From: Heterocephalus glaber
Lineage: Eukaryota; Chordata; Mammalia; Rodentia; Bathyergidae
DNA length: 64,000 nt
Reading direction: 5' to 3'
Assembly (NCBI RefSeq): GCF_000247695.1
Contig: NW_004624776.1
Coordinates: 16,450,264-16,514,263, forward strand
Part shown: piece by piece, positions 32,760-44,400 of the stretch
How the letters are laid out: every line of letters starts with the position of its first letter
Numbering within the stretch: position 1 is the stretch's first letter
The notes under the pieces: generated by a model
Databases searched by the model: none
Seen by the model: only the letters and a program-made list of their open reading frames with translations
What the model was told of the DNA's origin: nothing
Made by a program: the position numbers and the translations under genes

Positions 32760-33755
32760 ATCCAAGAAAGTGTACAGTGTCAGTTGGCCAAAGTGGCAGG
32801 ATTCAGGAAGACTACAAAGTGAATGAAACCTCTGCACAGACAACAGACAACACGAACCAGTGCTACTGTCAGGGTATGAACTCTGCAGGGGCCACTCCTT
32901 GCTGTCACAGTCATCACCATGTGTGACATGGCAGTGACAGATTTCTTACAGGAGGCGCTATGGAGTAAAGGTGCAGCTTGGCTGGGGAGAGGCACTAGGG
33001 GTGGAGTAAATGCTGGGGGCAGAAGTGGTAGGTCCCACAGGAGGTGGGGTAGGGGCTGGGCTGAGAGAAAGAAGGATGACCTGGTGACAGTGTGTGGGCT
33101 TCCTGGCCATCTGGGTGTGAATCCACCCACATGCCTGGCACCATTTGCCAGGCCCTCAGCACCCCTGCACCCACAGCCTTCTTGCTACAGGCTATGTCCT
33201 GCTGCAGCCTGGATGGGTCAGGGAGGCGATGAGGCAGGTGATCAGCCCATTAGAGCTTTGAAACAGGAGGGTGATCAAGGTCTGGCTGGCCCCTGCTTGC
33301 ACCTGGTCATCTTGTAGCCTTCTCCTAGCAGGACCTGGTTAAAATTGTTCTCTTCAATCAGTCCCTCTACAGATCTGTAGCCATTAGATATGAGGGCTTG
33401 CTTTTTATAACATAACATGAATAAATTATTCCCAAGCATCACCATCTCTTTGTTATAAATCAAATTAGAAACATCACATTTTGCAACTTCTAAATCCTAA
33501 GAGCATCACATTTTTTGTTTCTTTTCTAAGTAAAATTACATCCTAAGAAATAGTCAGGATTGTAGTTAGAGAGAAATTTAGAGTTTTACTTCATTATTAA
33601 ATGTTCCCAAACTAGCAATAGAAGGAAAATTTTACATTAGCAAAATGTAGCTACCAGGAAAATAGAAGCATCACATGCAGTGATAACACAGCACAATATT
33701 CTCATTAATGTCAGAAACACTATGACTATGCTTCTGATTATTATTATAATTATTA
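32760..33755. other. No gene recognised
   Basis: GC-richer patch at 32900-33300 with overlapping frames on both strands. No known domain or splice pattern seen. Confidence 0.5.
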
Positions 33756-33759
33756 ATTT

Positions 33760-33837
33760 TTTTTGCGGTACTGGGGATCAAACTTAGGACTGTGCTTGCA
33801 AAGCAGGTGAAGCACCACTGAGCTAAATTCCCAGCCC
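33760..33837 (-). mobile_element. ID SINE
   Basis: TTTTTTGCGGTACTGGGGATC ... CACTGAGCTAAATTCCCAGCC; TAATT-type flanks repeat on both sides. Confidence 0.88.
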
Positions 33838-34740
33838 TAATTCTTTCTTTCTTTCAATAGAAAAATATTGTCCACTGGTTTATTTTTCCAAGGGCTATTT
33901 ATTTATTTATTTCCAAAGCAACAGGCCATTTACAAATAAGTTGATCTGCAATGATGTGTATTAAAATGGCAAGTCTATCAACTGTTTGAAATCTAAATGA
34001 AAAAATATTTTATTAAGACATATTTGATCTGTGAGTTGAAAACACACATTCTGGTGGAATGACAGATTCATTTTTGTACTCAAAACACATGAGCACCCAA
34101 ACTGTCCAAGAACACTTAATATTTTAGTAAAACAGAAATGTGAAAATTAAGGAGGGGGAAAGGTATTTTCAGAAGGAACTCTTTGGAGATCAGTATACTG
34201 CACATAAAACATACAAACCACACTCCTGGTGCACATAAATACTAGTAACAGGTACTCAGAAATGGCAACGCTCTAAACCATGGATAGTAAATAAATTAAA
34301 GGTATTTCAGATACAAGGGATAAAACAAAACAGCAACTAAAGAATGAAGTAACTATCTCCACCAACTTAATCCAGCTGATTATTTCTTTATCGTAAGTAC
34401 ATTTAACTAGAAGTTCTGGTTGATGGAATAAGAAAAATAAGGGAGCTCTATATATTAGGGAAGATCAATAGTGTAATCATTTGGCAATCATACAATAGTC
34501 TATGTAGAACATTAAAAAAATCAATTGAAAAACAAATCAATTGACAAAATTCATAAGATTAAAAAATTCACAAGATTAAAAACTCAATAGAAAAGTGAAC
34601 AAAGAATTTTAATAAACACTACAAAAAGAAGATACAAACACATGAAAAGATGTTTACTATTAGTTCATCAGGAAAAGACCAATTAAAGTAACTACACACA
34701 TTTGAATTTAAAAGACTAACTAGAACTAAAAAAACCTGAA
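33838..34740. other. AT-rich, no gene recognised
   Basis: Low-GC sequence, part of it (34500-34720: AAGAAGATACAAACACATG, CATCAGGAAAAGACC) resembling L1 3' sense sequence. Confidence 0.45.
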
Positions 34741-34741
34741 A

Positions 34742-34920
34742 ATAAGGTTACACATGCTTATTATTCCAGCACTCTGGGAGGCTGAGGGAAAAGGTTTGCA
34801 AGTTGGAGCACAGAATGGGCAACTGAGTGACTTTGCAAGAACTTGTCTAAAAATCAAAAAGGGTCAGAAATGTAGCTTAGTGTGAAGCCCTGGATCAATT
34901 CCCAGTACGACACACACAAA
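34742..34920 (+). mobile_element. B1-ID dimeric SINE, diverged
   Basis: B1 part 34742-34855 (CAGCACTCTGGGAGGCTGAG) is followed directly by a shortened ID 34861-34920 (AAATGTAGCTTAGTG ... ATCAATTCCCAGTAC). Confidence 0.65.
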
Positions 34921-34924
34921 AAAT

Positions 34925-35480
34925 GTTTTAACCACCTGGAAGATGCTAAGCTAAGGCCAGCATGTGGAGCCACTGTAAGTCTAACGCTGCCAGTGAGATG
35001 TAAAATGGTGCAGTGACTTTGGAAAACACTTTGGAGTTTTCAAGTTCTCAAGTTCAAACTTTTTAAATTTGTTCCTAAAACTTCCATTCCTAGGTATGTG
35101 TCCCAGAGAAAGGAAAACATTATGTTCCCACAGGCTGTGCAGAGATATTTATACCCCCAAACTAAAAGACCCCCCAAATTTATTAATAGATGAATGGAGA
35201 AAGAGTGGAATATACTCAGACGCAACAATGTGGACCTATCTCGCAATATTTTGCTGAATGGAAAGTAACAAAAACAAAGAGTAATTTGATTTCACTTATA
35301 AGAATTCATGATTAATCTCAAATGACAGAAACAGATTAGTGCTTGTCTGTGGCTGAGCTATAGAGAGGTTGTCTGCAAAGGGAACAATATGGAGTTTTTT
35401 GGGTATGATTTAAATGTTTGTTTTTTGAATTGTACACTTCAATGAGTATATTTTATTATATGTAAATTATATCTCAATAG
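34925..35480 (+). mobile_element. L1 3' end
   Basis: GCAGTGACTTTGGAAAACAC, TATACCCCCAAACTAAAAGAC-like, CTTATAAGAATTCATG and TTGAATTGTACACTTCAATG are the sense 3' end of an old L1. The two overlapping frames at 35040-35257 belong to it. Confidence 0.7.
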
Positions 35481-36744
35481 TTTATTTTAATTAGTCTTTT
35501 ACCCTGGTTTTTCATGTCCTTTGCTTCTTTTGTTCTTTATTTTTTCTTTAACCTGCTTTAAACAATGGAATAGAAGAAACTCCTTACAGAAGTAAATTGA
35601 GTTGCAAGGATGTAAAGCCCTACTGATCCACCGCATTCACTGACCCTCCTCCTCCATTCTCCCTTGCTTCTGTTCAGTTGTGTGCAACTCTAAGTTTTAG
35701 TGTCTCCCCTGTGTCCAGCCCCCTGCTGCTTCTGGACTTCTTGGTTGTGTTTTCTCTCTTTAGATCAACTCATCTCTTCCTCGGCAAATTCGCACACTTC
35801 AAGCTTTCCCTGGCGTGGCCTACACGACGGAGGATACCCTCTTCTCACTAGCTGGTAATCCAGCCCTTACTGCTGACCACAATAAGGCCTGGCCAACAAG
35901 TCCCATGAGGAACAGGACATCCACCTGTTAGGGCAGAGCCCCACCCTCTTAATTACCCCCAAACCTCACCTCCTCATAGGTCCCACAGGATTAGGGTTTC
36001 AACCTTGGAGCACTCTGTGGGCTAAGTGCGTGTCAAGGGAGGAGGGACGAAGCCCAGGGAAGGCTTCAGTAGAGGAAATGCTCTGAAGACTGCACAGAAG
36101 AGGACTGACTGTGTTACTCCAATTGCCAGAACTCGCTTACTCCTAATGCCCAATAATGGATTCAAGACAGAGCCAGGATCTGAGTTTCCTTGTTCTGGCT
36201 GTGCTGCAGCACAGAATCTCAACTTCAGATGTCACTGTGTTCAGCCAGTTTGTACTTGAGCAGGGGAATAGTCTTCCCTTGAGGACTGGTGGGTAAATGA
36301 TGATAGGAGCAGACCAATTACACCGGGGTGTCAAGGAGTGAGGTCGAGGGGTGCAAGAGAGGCTTGTGTGCTGTGGGAGCTGTTGAGTGTTGCTCATTTA
36401 AGTGGTTTGAATTGGTGGTGAGCAGCCATGTGACATGCACTAACAGAAACCCGAGTGAAAGATCAGGCTAGCACGTGGGAGTCACCTGCACAGAGGGGAC
36501 GGTTGAGGCTATGGGAATGATAACCTGCTGGAATGCAGTGCTGGGGTGGAGGTGAAGGGGAGCAGGGACCTGTCATGGGTCTCTGGATCAGTTACATCCC
36601 AGCATTTTAGAGCATGTAGTCCAGCCACTCCAATTTTGTAAATGAATAAATTCCAGCCCCAAAAGAAACACATCCAAAGTCTTGCTGGTTACTAACTGAC
36701 TTGAAATTCGAATTCTAGTCTTCTCCCTATCTACATCAAGGGAC
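35481..36744. other. No gene recognised; possible MaLR remnant at 35870-36020
   Basis: CACCTCCTCATAGGTCCCAC and TTAGGGTTTCAACCTTGG echo antisense MLT1-type sequence, but weakly. The rest is unassigned. Confidence 0.4.
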
Positions 36745-37080
36745 TTGTGTTAGCTTTCATCGTGATGACAAAATGCCTGAAATAACTTGGAGAAAAGGTT
36801 TATTTTGGCCGATGGTTTCGGAGGTTTCAGCCCATGGTCAGTAGCCCCCATTGTGTTTGGGCCTGTGGTGAGGCAGAGTATTATGGCAGGGAGAGCCAGA
36901 GTGAGCTGCTCATCTCATGGTGGCCAGGAAGTGGGATGGGGACCAGTGTCCAGGATCCCCTCAAGGGCATGCCCTCATGGCCTAAATTCTTCCCAAAAGT
37001 GCCACAGCTAGCAGTCGAGTGCTAACACACGGGCCTTCAGGGAACCACAGCTCCACATTGTAGCATAAGACCAGGCACCC
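36745..37080 (-). mobile_element. MaLR-type LTR
   Basis: TTAGCTTTCATCGTGATGAC, GGTTTATTTTGGCCGATGG, GTGGTGAGGCAGAG and GAGCTGCTCATCTCATGG on plus are reversed ORR1/MT-like LTR sequence. Confidence 0.75.
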
Positions 37081-37237
37081 AGTTGTGTTCATTGCTATTG
37101 TCAGCTTCTTGACTGGTTTAACAGACATATGGTTCAGGATCCGACCTGACTGTGAACTAACCTCTTCAATTCCTTTTCAGAGAAATTGTCAAGGAAAGAT
37201 GCTTCTGTAAATATTTATATTTTATCCAAATTCCACT

Positions 37238-37423
37238 TTTTTTTTTTCAGTACTGGGGAATGAATCCAGGATCTTCCTACTGAGCTACATCCCCAACCCC
37301 CTTCTTAAATTTTTTTATTTTTTTATTTTTAGGCAGGGTCTCTCTAAGTTGCCCAGGCTGGACTTGAACTTGTGATCCTCCTGCCTCAGCCTCCCATAGT
37401 GGTATATACCACTATGCCTGTCT
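37238..37423 (-). mobile_element. B1-ID dimeric SINE
   Basis: A short ID in reverse (TTCAGTACTGGGGAATGAA ... TGAGCTACATCCCCAACCCC) is followed by a reverse B1 (GGCAGGGTCTCTCTAAGTTG ... CACTATGCCTG). Confidence 0.75.
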
Positions 37424-37471
37424 CCTCGTTCCCCTTCTTAAATTCCACTTGAGTATTAGAAGAAATTGATG

Positions 37472-37610
37472 TAGCTGGGCATGGTGGCCTTGGCAATTTT
37501 GTGAGACTCTGTCTCAAAATAAATTATAAAAAGGGCTGGAGATGTAGCTCAGAGGTAGAGTGCTTGCCTAGAGGCACAAGGCCCTGGGTTCTATGCCCAA
37601 TGCAGAAAAA
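37472..37610 (+). mobile_element. B1 (internally deleted)-ID dimeric SINE
   Basis: AGCTGGGCATGGTGGCC jumps to GTGAGACTCTGTCTC, so the B1 middle is lost. It is followed by an ID (GGGCTGGAGATGTAGCTCAG ... CTGGGTTCTATGCCC). It stands opposite the reverse dimer at 37238-37423. Confidence 0.7.
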
Positions 37611-37886
37611 AAGGAAAAAAATTAATGCAAAGAAATACAATAAACAATAAACTCAGACACCCTAGAGAAAGTAATTTCTCACTATTGAATCATAATATAA
37701 AACAATACAATTTCTGAAACTGTAAAGACATCAAATGTGCTATCCAAGAAGGGATAGATTTTTATAACTTCAGCTTATCTTATGCTTCCTATCCACTGAT
37801 AACTCCCCCACCCCTCCCCGCCCCTTCCCGGCCTGCCCCACTCTACTTATATCAGTCTAGAACACCAGAACTGCTACTCGTAACTT

Positions 37887-37968
37887 TTTTTTTTGGTACC
37901 GGGGATCAAATTTGGAACTTTGCACTTGTGAGGCAGGCTGCAGAACCACTGAGCTAAATCCCCCGCCC
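37887..37968 (-). mobile_element. ID SINE with TSD
   Basis: GGTACCGGGGATCAAATTTGG ... CACTGAGCTAAATCCCCC, flanked by CTACTCGTAACTTTT and CTACTTGTAACTCTTTT. Confidence 0.92.
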
Positions 37969-38356
37969 TACTTGTAACTCTTTTAAAGATCACTGACATA
38001 CTTTGGATGGTCTGCAAACCATCCTTCATCTCTTTCCCCTGGGCTGGATGTATACACATATGATTGGCAAAATGAGACAACTTTAAAATTTAAAGAGAAA
38101 ATATTGAAAAACTAAGAAAGATGCTATATTTCTATTAAAACGGGTACAACCGTAAATTCTACCGTAATTCATTACTTTAAATTTCTGTGCTAAACTTGAT
38201 GGCTTAAAAAAAAATACACAATTGAGGTTTCATGAAACATGGAGAGAGAGGTACCAATGACAGGTACTCTGAGAAATCAGTGGCACAGCGCATCGTGATG
38301 AGGGCTGGGTTGTACTGGTCACCTTCAATTTTAAACGACCCTGCTAAAAAAATGAA

Positions 38357-38466
38357 CATAGTTAGGCATGCTTGTGCATGCTTGTAGTCCAGCTGCTTGG
38401 TAGGCTGAGGAAGAGAGATTGCTTGAGCCCAGGAGTTTGAAATCAGCACAAAACCCCAACCTAGTA
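38357..38466 (+). mobile_element. B1 SINE
   Basis: GTTAGGCATGCTTGTGCATGC ... GGTAGGCTGAGGAAGAGAG ... GAGCCCAGGAGTTTGAAATC; an A-rich tract follows to 38530. Confidence 0.8.
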
Positions 38467-38534
38467 AACAGCATGATAATTAAAATTAAAAACAACAAAA
38501 AAATTAAAAAAAAAAATTAAAAAAAAAACCCAAA

Positions 38535-38616
38535 TAAACAAAACAGACCAGAAGATCAATGGAAACAACTCCAAACACACTCAGCCACCTTATCTTTGAC
38601 AAAGGGACCAAATACC
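38535..38616 (+). mobile_element. Inverted L1 ORF2 fragment at the left end of the nested L1
   Basis: GACCAGAAGATCAATGGAAAC ... CCACCTTATCTTTGACAAAGG is L1 ORF2 in sense. From 38617 the L1 continues antisense at the position that should directly precede it. The L1 is therefore rearranged here and its true 3' UTR is missing. Confidence 0.75.
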
Positions 38617-38899
38617 TGTTTTTATCACAGTAGCTTTGTAGTGTAATTTCAAGTCAGGGATTGTGATACCCCCTGCCTTGCCCTAGTTGACCAGAATTGC
38701 TTTTGCTATTCTAAGTCTCTTCTGGTTCCAAATGAATTTTAGGATTGTTTTCTCTAATTCTGTAAGGTATGTTATTGCTGTTTTGACTGGGATTGCATTA
38801 AATCTGTATAACAATTTTGGAAGTATGGCATTTTCACTATATTGGTTCTGCCTATCCAAGAATCTTTCCATTTTCTGATATCTTCTTGATGTGCTTTTT

Positions 38900-39012
38900 C
38901 CTTTTTTAGACAAGGTCTCACTATGTAGTCCAGGCCAGCCTCAAACTCATGGCAATCCTCCTACCTCAGCCTCCTGAGTGCTGAGATTACAGATGTGTGC
39001 CACCACACACAG
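38900..39012 (-). mobile_element. B1 SINE inside L1
   Basis: TTTTTTAGACAAGGTCTCACT ... GAGATTACAGATGTGTGCC: reverse B1 inside ORF2. Confidence 0.9.
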
Positions 39013-39201
39013 TGATCTCCTTTTTCAGAGTACTGTAATTTTCAATGTAAAGATCTTTTACTTCCTTTGTTAGACTGATTCCTAAGTATTTCAGTTTTTT
39101 TATGCTACGTGAAAGGTGTGGTTTCCTAATTTCTCTCTCAGTGAGTTTATTGTGTACAGGAAGGCTATTGATTTTTTGAGTGTTGACTTTGTTTTTGTTT
39201 T

Positions 39202-39283
39202 TTGTTTTTGGTACTGGGGATTGAACTTGGGTCCTTGCACTTGAGCAGCAGGCAGTGGAACCACTGAGCTAAATCCCTGGCCT
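39202..39283 (-). mobile_element. ID SINE inside L1, GAGCAGCAGG loop type
   Basis: TTTTTGGTACTGGGGATTGAA, loop TTGAGCAGCAGGCAGTGG, with TGAGTGTTGACTTTGT on both sides as target duplication. Confidence 0.93.
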
Positions 39284-39439
39284 ATGAGTGTTGACTTTGT
39301 ATCCAGCTACACTACTGCATTTGGTTATCAAATCCAGAAGTCTTTTGGTGGAGTTTTTGGGGTCTTCTATGTAGAGGATCATGTCATCTGCAAATAATGA
39401 TAATTTAACTTCTTCCTTTCCTATCCTTATTCCTCTCTC

Positions 39440-39756
39440 TGTGGCAGGATTCTCGAATAGAGAGAGGGGACACTGAGGCTCTTTCCAGGAAGTAGCATTT
39501 ATTTGTGCCAGCACTCAGAAGATTCACATCCAGAGGCTGAGCCTTGAGCATGGCAGTTTTGCCTTTTATGCAATTTTTTTGTCTTTGTCTCCCTTTTATG
39601 GTAACACATTAACAAACTACAGCCTGACTGAGTACAAGCTATGTTACAGAGCTGTGCTAGAAGTACACATGCGTGCATAGGAACTAATTATGCCATGTTG
39701 TCTTTCTTGTTCTGAGAAGGCCCTCGCCACATTCCTTCAGGAGGGCTCCTTCCACA
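39440..39756 (-). repeat. 3' LTR of the provirus
   Basis: 317 bp; on the minus strand it starts TGTGGAAGGAGCC and ends CCTGCCACA, with inverted TGTGG/CCACA termini. Compared with the 310-bp partner at 48204-48513 there are many substitutions and small indels, roughly one difference per five to six bases by eye. ATAAA-type polyadenylation sequence lies near the end (AATAAATGCTAC on minus). Confidence 0.92.
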
Positions 39757-39767
39757 TTCTCCCCTTC
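39757..39767 (-). other. Polypurine tract of the provirus
   Basis: GAAGGGGAGAA on the minus strand abuts the TGTGG of the 3' LTR, the expected site and composition for the plus-strand primer. Confidence 0.8.
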
Positions 39768-39799
39768 GGTGCTCAGAGCCCTTATTTTGGGTCAAAGAG

Positions 39800-42063
39800 C
39801 ATCATCTTGATTTAAACATTTCCATAGCACCATCATGTGCATGGCCATTTTTCTTCTGACCAGTGTCTCAATGAGGCTAGAGACAGACTGTATAACCAGG
39901 AAAGCTATGCTGGGTAGGATTAGACAAGTTCCCAAAATTAAGAGCATAACACCTATAAGGGTTTTGAATCCCCCAAAGGTCAGAAACCATTCTCCAAATA
40001 ACTCCTCAGGATTCCAGCCTTTCCAGGTCTGGATTGGGACATGAACAATCTTTCTTATCTGGTCTGTGATCTTTTCTATAACTTTTCCCTACCATCTATC
40101 TGTAGGCAGAAGTTGCTTAGGTTAAACTTTCCACAAACTCCTTCCTCTGAAGCGAGCAAGTAATCTAAGGCCAAGCAGTTTTGATAGATGGCATTGCAAC
40201 TTTTGGTTTTCTGTTTGGCTAACAAGTTTCCACAACAGCTTGCAGTCTGATTATGCAGTTTGACATGTAAATGGGGGTGCAGTAGCCGCAGGACTCATCC
40301 TCTGCAGAGGCGGCAGGGGCATAATATTGGATTGTATACTCAGGAGGCCATTCATCATCTTTCCTATCGCTAATTCATAGGGCACATCATTCTCTTTGGG
40401 GCTCTCTGTCCCCATACACCCTGATTCCCAGATGTCTCCCTCACCAAGAGTGAGAGTAGGAAGAAAGATGGACAGATTGTCCCTAACACACAAGATTCTG
40501 ACTGGTTTGGTGGGAGTACAGTGTAGGCTGATCTTCCGCAAATTCATTACAGCTCGCCTGCCATTCGATGTCTGTGTCTTTGTTTTCCCAGCTCCCCTGG
40601 AGATGAGAGAATTTGGACAAGGGGTGAAGATTTGGCTCAAGGTGATCTGGGGACCCCCACCATTGGGTTTCCCGAGCAGTTGAGTTTTAAAATCTTTGAC
40701 CTAGTCATGTTAGGCTTCCAACAGGGATGGTGAACCTTCTTTCCTACCAGGCAAGGCAGTTTTTCCCAATAATTGAGGTTTTGAGGAGCTAAACTCCTGT
40801 GGTAGGACTGGGGTACCCTGTTTCATTATAGGGTTTGTGGAGATCTAGTTCTGTAGCCTCCCATGGCCATTGATCTCCCATGTTGGTTCCCCCATATACA
40901 TAGCAAGAAGAGACCTTTAGGGTCTAGGCTATAGTCTCCGCCAGGTCCAGAAACAAGTGTCTTGTTGTGACTGAAATGGGAAGGGAGCTACTTTCTATTT
41001 CCTCATAAAAGCAATGGAAGATCTCACAGGTTCAGGTTCAGAGTGAGACAGTGACCTTATTGAAGTACAACATGGTCATATATATATGACAACCCCAAGG
41101 CCATTTTTCCACATTTTTCCATTTTGTGTCTCCTGGATTAAAGATAGTACTTTTTTTTTTTTTTTGGTACCAGGGATCAAACTTGGGACCTTGCACTTGT
41201 GAGGCAGGTGGTGGAACCACTGAGCTAAATCCCCAGCCCCTAAAGATAGTAAAATTAGTGGGATTACAGGCTCCCAATTTACAACTGGAGGTGACAGCCT
41301 TCTTTTGGAGAAGTGCTGTCTTTTACCTTTCCAAGAGGCCCACAAGACACAGCTCCAATAGGGGCAGTAAGCCCAGCAGTCACTGTAACATGTGGATTGG
41401 GGCAAGGCTTGTTCACACATATACTTGTCATTGAGCCTGTATTCTTGTTCCTGTGGTAGACTACCACAATTTTGGATCAACAAAGGGCTTCTATTCATAG
41501 CTGCATACACATCAAAGAGCTCTGATACTGGCATGTGGGGATTGGTAACCTGGGTTTTGCTGATTAATTGCCTCTCCTCCTGAGATTGTTGGATCTTTAA
41601 CCATTTCTCTATTGGAAGTACTGCAGGTGTAAACAAGTGTATTGACTCCTTTTGGTAGATAGAATTGGTGGTCTTATTGTGTCTGCAGGTCCCCAGGACT
41701 TTTCCCTGGCGTGAGAAGTGGGTATGTTATAGTAAAAGACCCAAGTGACTCCCTGGCCTGACCTGGTCATGCAAATACATGGGTCATATGATGGGGAGCT
41801 CAGGTCTACCAATAGGGCCCATAGTAAAAACAGCCAATACCAGCAAAACACCCTACCCACAAGAGAAAGGTGAGGACTAACCAGCACCTCTCACCATGAT
41901 TCCAACCCGCCAGAGCAGTCTTGGCAAGGGCTATGGCAAAAACCAGAGCTAGAGACCCAAGTACAGTTAGGGATGGCAGCGCATAACAGATAGCCCAGAC
42001 ACAAAAAGGATGCAGTCTATTCATGTCACCAGTTGGTGGCATCCTCAGACTTCTGCTGTGCAT
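39800..42063 (-). pseudogene. Provirus env remnant
   Basis: Surface and transmembrane subunit remains in several frames. A start with a hydrophobic leader lies at 41806-42063, SU-like sequence at about 41250-41636, and a TM ectodomain piece at about 40110-40170 carrying [12 protein letters not shown]. There the downstream Cys pair reads Phe-Cys. A membrane-anchor-like segment (GVMLLILGTCLILPSIAFLV) lies at about 39880-39960. Frameshifts separate these parts and an ID SINE splits SU. The open frame 41076-41636 runs into the SINE and is not a viral product. The env type resembles HERV-F/H-like gammaretroviral envelopes. Confidence 0.75.
41150..41242 (-). mobile_element. ID SINE inside provirus env
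   Basis: Poly-T, GGTACCAGGGATCAAACTTG ... CACTGAGCTAAATCCCCAGCCCC. The flanks share TAAAGATAGTA, the target duplication. Confidence 0.93.
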
Positions 42064-42069
42064 AGACTA

Positions 42070-43400
42070 GTCAGCCTCTGGAGTGACTAGAGCAGGGCTG
42101 CTGTTTCCTGATGGTGTCTCTGGGGTGGAGATTGGCTTCTTCCAGATTGTCATCAGCTTACATGGTGCCAACAGGTGGGGAAAACTCTCCCAGTTCTGAG
42201 ACACTGGCTGAAGTTGTGGTGAATCCAAGGGACTATTTTGGCCACATTTACTCCAGTGGGGGTGGATAGGATAACAGTGAATAGGCCCCTCCAGAGGGGT
42301 TTTAGGAGTTGGACATTCCACTCTTTTATCCCACAGCATCTCCTGATTTAAAAGAGTGAATGTCTGTGGTCAGACTCACAGGCAATCATACCTTAACCCA
42401 TTGGTGTAGAGTGGCTAAGGTCAAGCCTAACACCTATATCTGTTGCCTCAGGGTGAGATTTCCAAGCTTTTTAAAATCCTCCCCCCTTATCCCCTTAACA
42501 AGAGGAGGGGGTCACTCATAGAGAATTTCATAGGGGGAAAACCCCATCTGTTTATTGGGGCCACACCTAGTCCTCAGCAGGGCTATTGGAAAGAGTTGGT
42601 CCCAGTGCAGGTGGATCTCCTGACAGTTTGCTCAGCTGTAGCTTTAGAGTCTGGCTCATTCGTCCCACTTTTCCTGAGCTTTGGGAACAGTATGCTGTAT
42701 GTAGTTTCAAAGTAATCTTTAGTCCTTTGGCCACCAGCTGCCCCACCTCCATGATGAATGCTGACCTATTGTCTGACCCTATGGCAGTGGAGAATGATTT
42801 CTCTCAAAAGAAATCAGGCCACCTCAGATGCCTTTTCCATGTAGGTGGGGAAGGCCTCTACCCAGCCTGAGAAGGTGCACACAAAGACTAACAAGTACTT
42901 GTAGCCACAGACCCAGGGAAACTTAGTGAAGTCCACAACCACATTTTCAAATGGGGCTCCCCTCACACTCTGTATCCCAGGAGCAGCCTTGGGTCCTTGA
43001 GACAGGTTATTGTGGGCACATGTTTCACATTGTTCATGCACTACTCAGGCTATGCTGGAGAGCCATGGGGCTTAGAAATATCAACCTATGGCAGTCTTGA
43101 GAGCTGTCCAGCCCATATGGGTGTCCTGATAAAACTTTTTGACCGAAGTTGGAGCCAGGGCCTTTGGGATTGCTACCTGGTTGTCTTCAAATTTCCACCA
43201 TCTGCCTGAGAGGTAACTTCTATCCTTGGTCTCAAACCAAGTACTCTCAGGTTGTGAGTAGTTAGGGTCCCATTCTACCAATGGATTAGGGAACAGTGTG
43301 GCAACTTCTGCCATTGATTCTGTCCTTACCCTGAAGGCCATGAGCTTTGCTTCCCAGTCTGCTTTAGCATTTCCTCAAGTGGCTGTGGTGTCTCCAACAG
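42070..43400 (-). pseudogene. Provirus integrase remnant (pol)
   Basis: Zinc-binding region piece HEQCETCAHNN and catalytic-core start VVVDFTKFPW at 42814-43041, then SGWVEAFPT; a later core piece AYCSQSSGKVGRM lies at 42567-42752. The chain is spread over different frames with stops, and the C-terminal domain is frameshifted near 42150-42300. Confidence 0.85.
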
Positions 43401-44400
43401 TACATGACTGCTACTTCTTTAGGGGTCAACACAGCATCCAAGAGTTCAAGGATTTCTGTCACATTTTATATCTTTTCCTCCTGAGTTAATAGACCTTTTT
43501 CTTTATTTAAAGACCCATGTATGTGGAGGGTGGTGAAGGCATACTTAGAGTCTGTGTGTATATTGACACATATCCCCACTGCCAGTTTGAGGACATAGAT
43601 TAGTGCAATGAGTTCTGCCTTTTATTCCAAGGTCCCTTTTGGCAGAGACTTTGCCTCGATGATGGAATTCAGAGATACTAGTACCCTGCAAGACATTCTC
43701 CCTCTTTCCCAAAACTGCTACCATAAGTGAAATACTAAGCATCAGAGTCCTTGAGGGGATGGTCTCCTAAGTCCAGTTGGCTGGAGAACATCTCATCTAT
43801 GACCTCAATGCAGTCATGATCTGGATGACCCGACTGGACAGGCAGTAGGGTTTCCGGGTTTAGGGTCTACACCAATTCTAGGTGAATGTGCAGTTTTTCA
43901 CACATTTTTAAGCACATTTTTACCATCCCCTGATAGCTGACAACCTGGGTGTCAGCTAGTATTGCCCCTTGTATTTCATTAATGTCAGTATTGAGTGAGG
44001 CACTCAGACTGTTAATTCTTGTCCCATAGTCAGTTAGTCAGCCTCTTCCACCAAGAGAGCTGTAGCTGCAAGTTGACAAGAGTCCAGTTCCATGGAGAGG
44101 TATGCTACTGGCCTATGCCATGACCTCAGGATCTGGGTTAAAACACTCACTGCTATCCCAGTACACTAGTGGGTATAGAAGAAGAAAGGCTTAGTCATAC
44201 CTGGAAGTTCCAGGCCTGGTCCATTGTGGAAGGCTTGCTTGATCTCTTCAAAGGGTTTTTGCTGTACTTGTTCCCACAACAGAAGTTCTCATTCTCCTCA
44301 CTTTGCGGCTTCAAAAAGGGGGTTTTCCAGGACCAAGAAGTTAAGTATCTACAGAAACCTGTGCCCCCGAGGAATTCCCGGACCTGGCATTGAGTCATTA
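43400..44400 (-). pseudogene. Provirus RNase H and connection region remnant (pol)
   Basis: TDSKYAF, containing an RNase H catalytic Asp, is read at about 43540-43565 on the minus strand, followed by HIHGSLNKEKGLLT. Stops interrupt the frame on both sides. Confidence 0.75.

Larger units (their letters stand above)
38617..39439 (-). mobile_element. L1 ORF2, reverse-transcriptase to C-terminal part (segment 1 of 3)
   Basis: The minus strand encodes L1 ORF2 pieces: a stretch with [15 protein letters not shown] and [15 protein letters not shown] (38683-38913), and RT with FADDMILYIEDP (about 39370-39400), the catalytic FADD motif of non-LTR retrotransposons. It is cut by a B1 (38900-39012) and an ID (39202-39283, TSD TGAGTGTTGACTTTG). 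It stops abruptly at 39439, where the provirus starts. Stops and shifts make it a fossil. Confidence 0.9.

Noticed and set aside
32780..33317. Overlapping frames of 116 and 132 codons in a GC-richer patch
   Set aside because: They lie on opposite strands, without domain, splice or promoter evidence.
41806..42063. A domesticated (syncytin-like) env
   Set aside because: The leader-containing frame stops after 85 codons, and SU and TM lie in other frames, split by a SINE and frameshifts.
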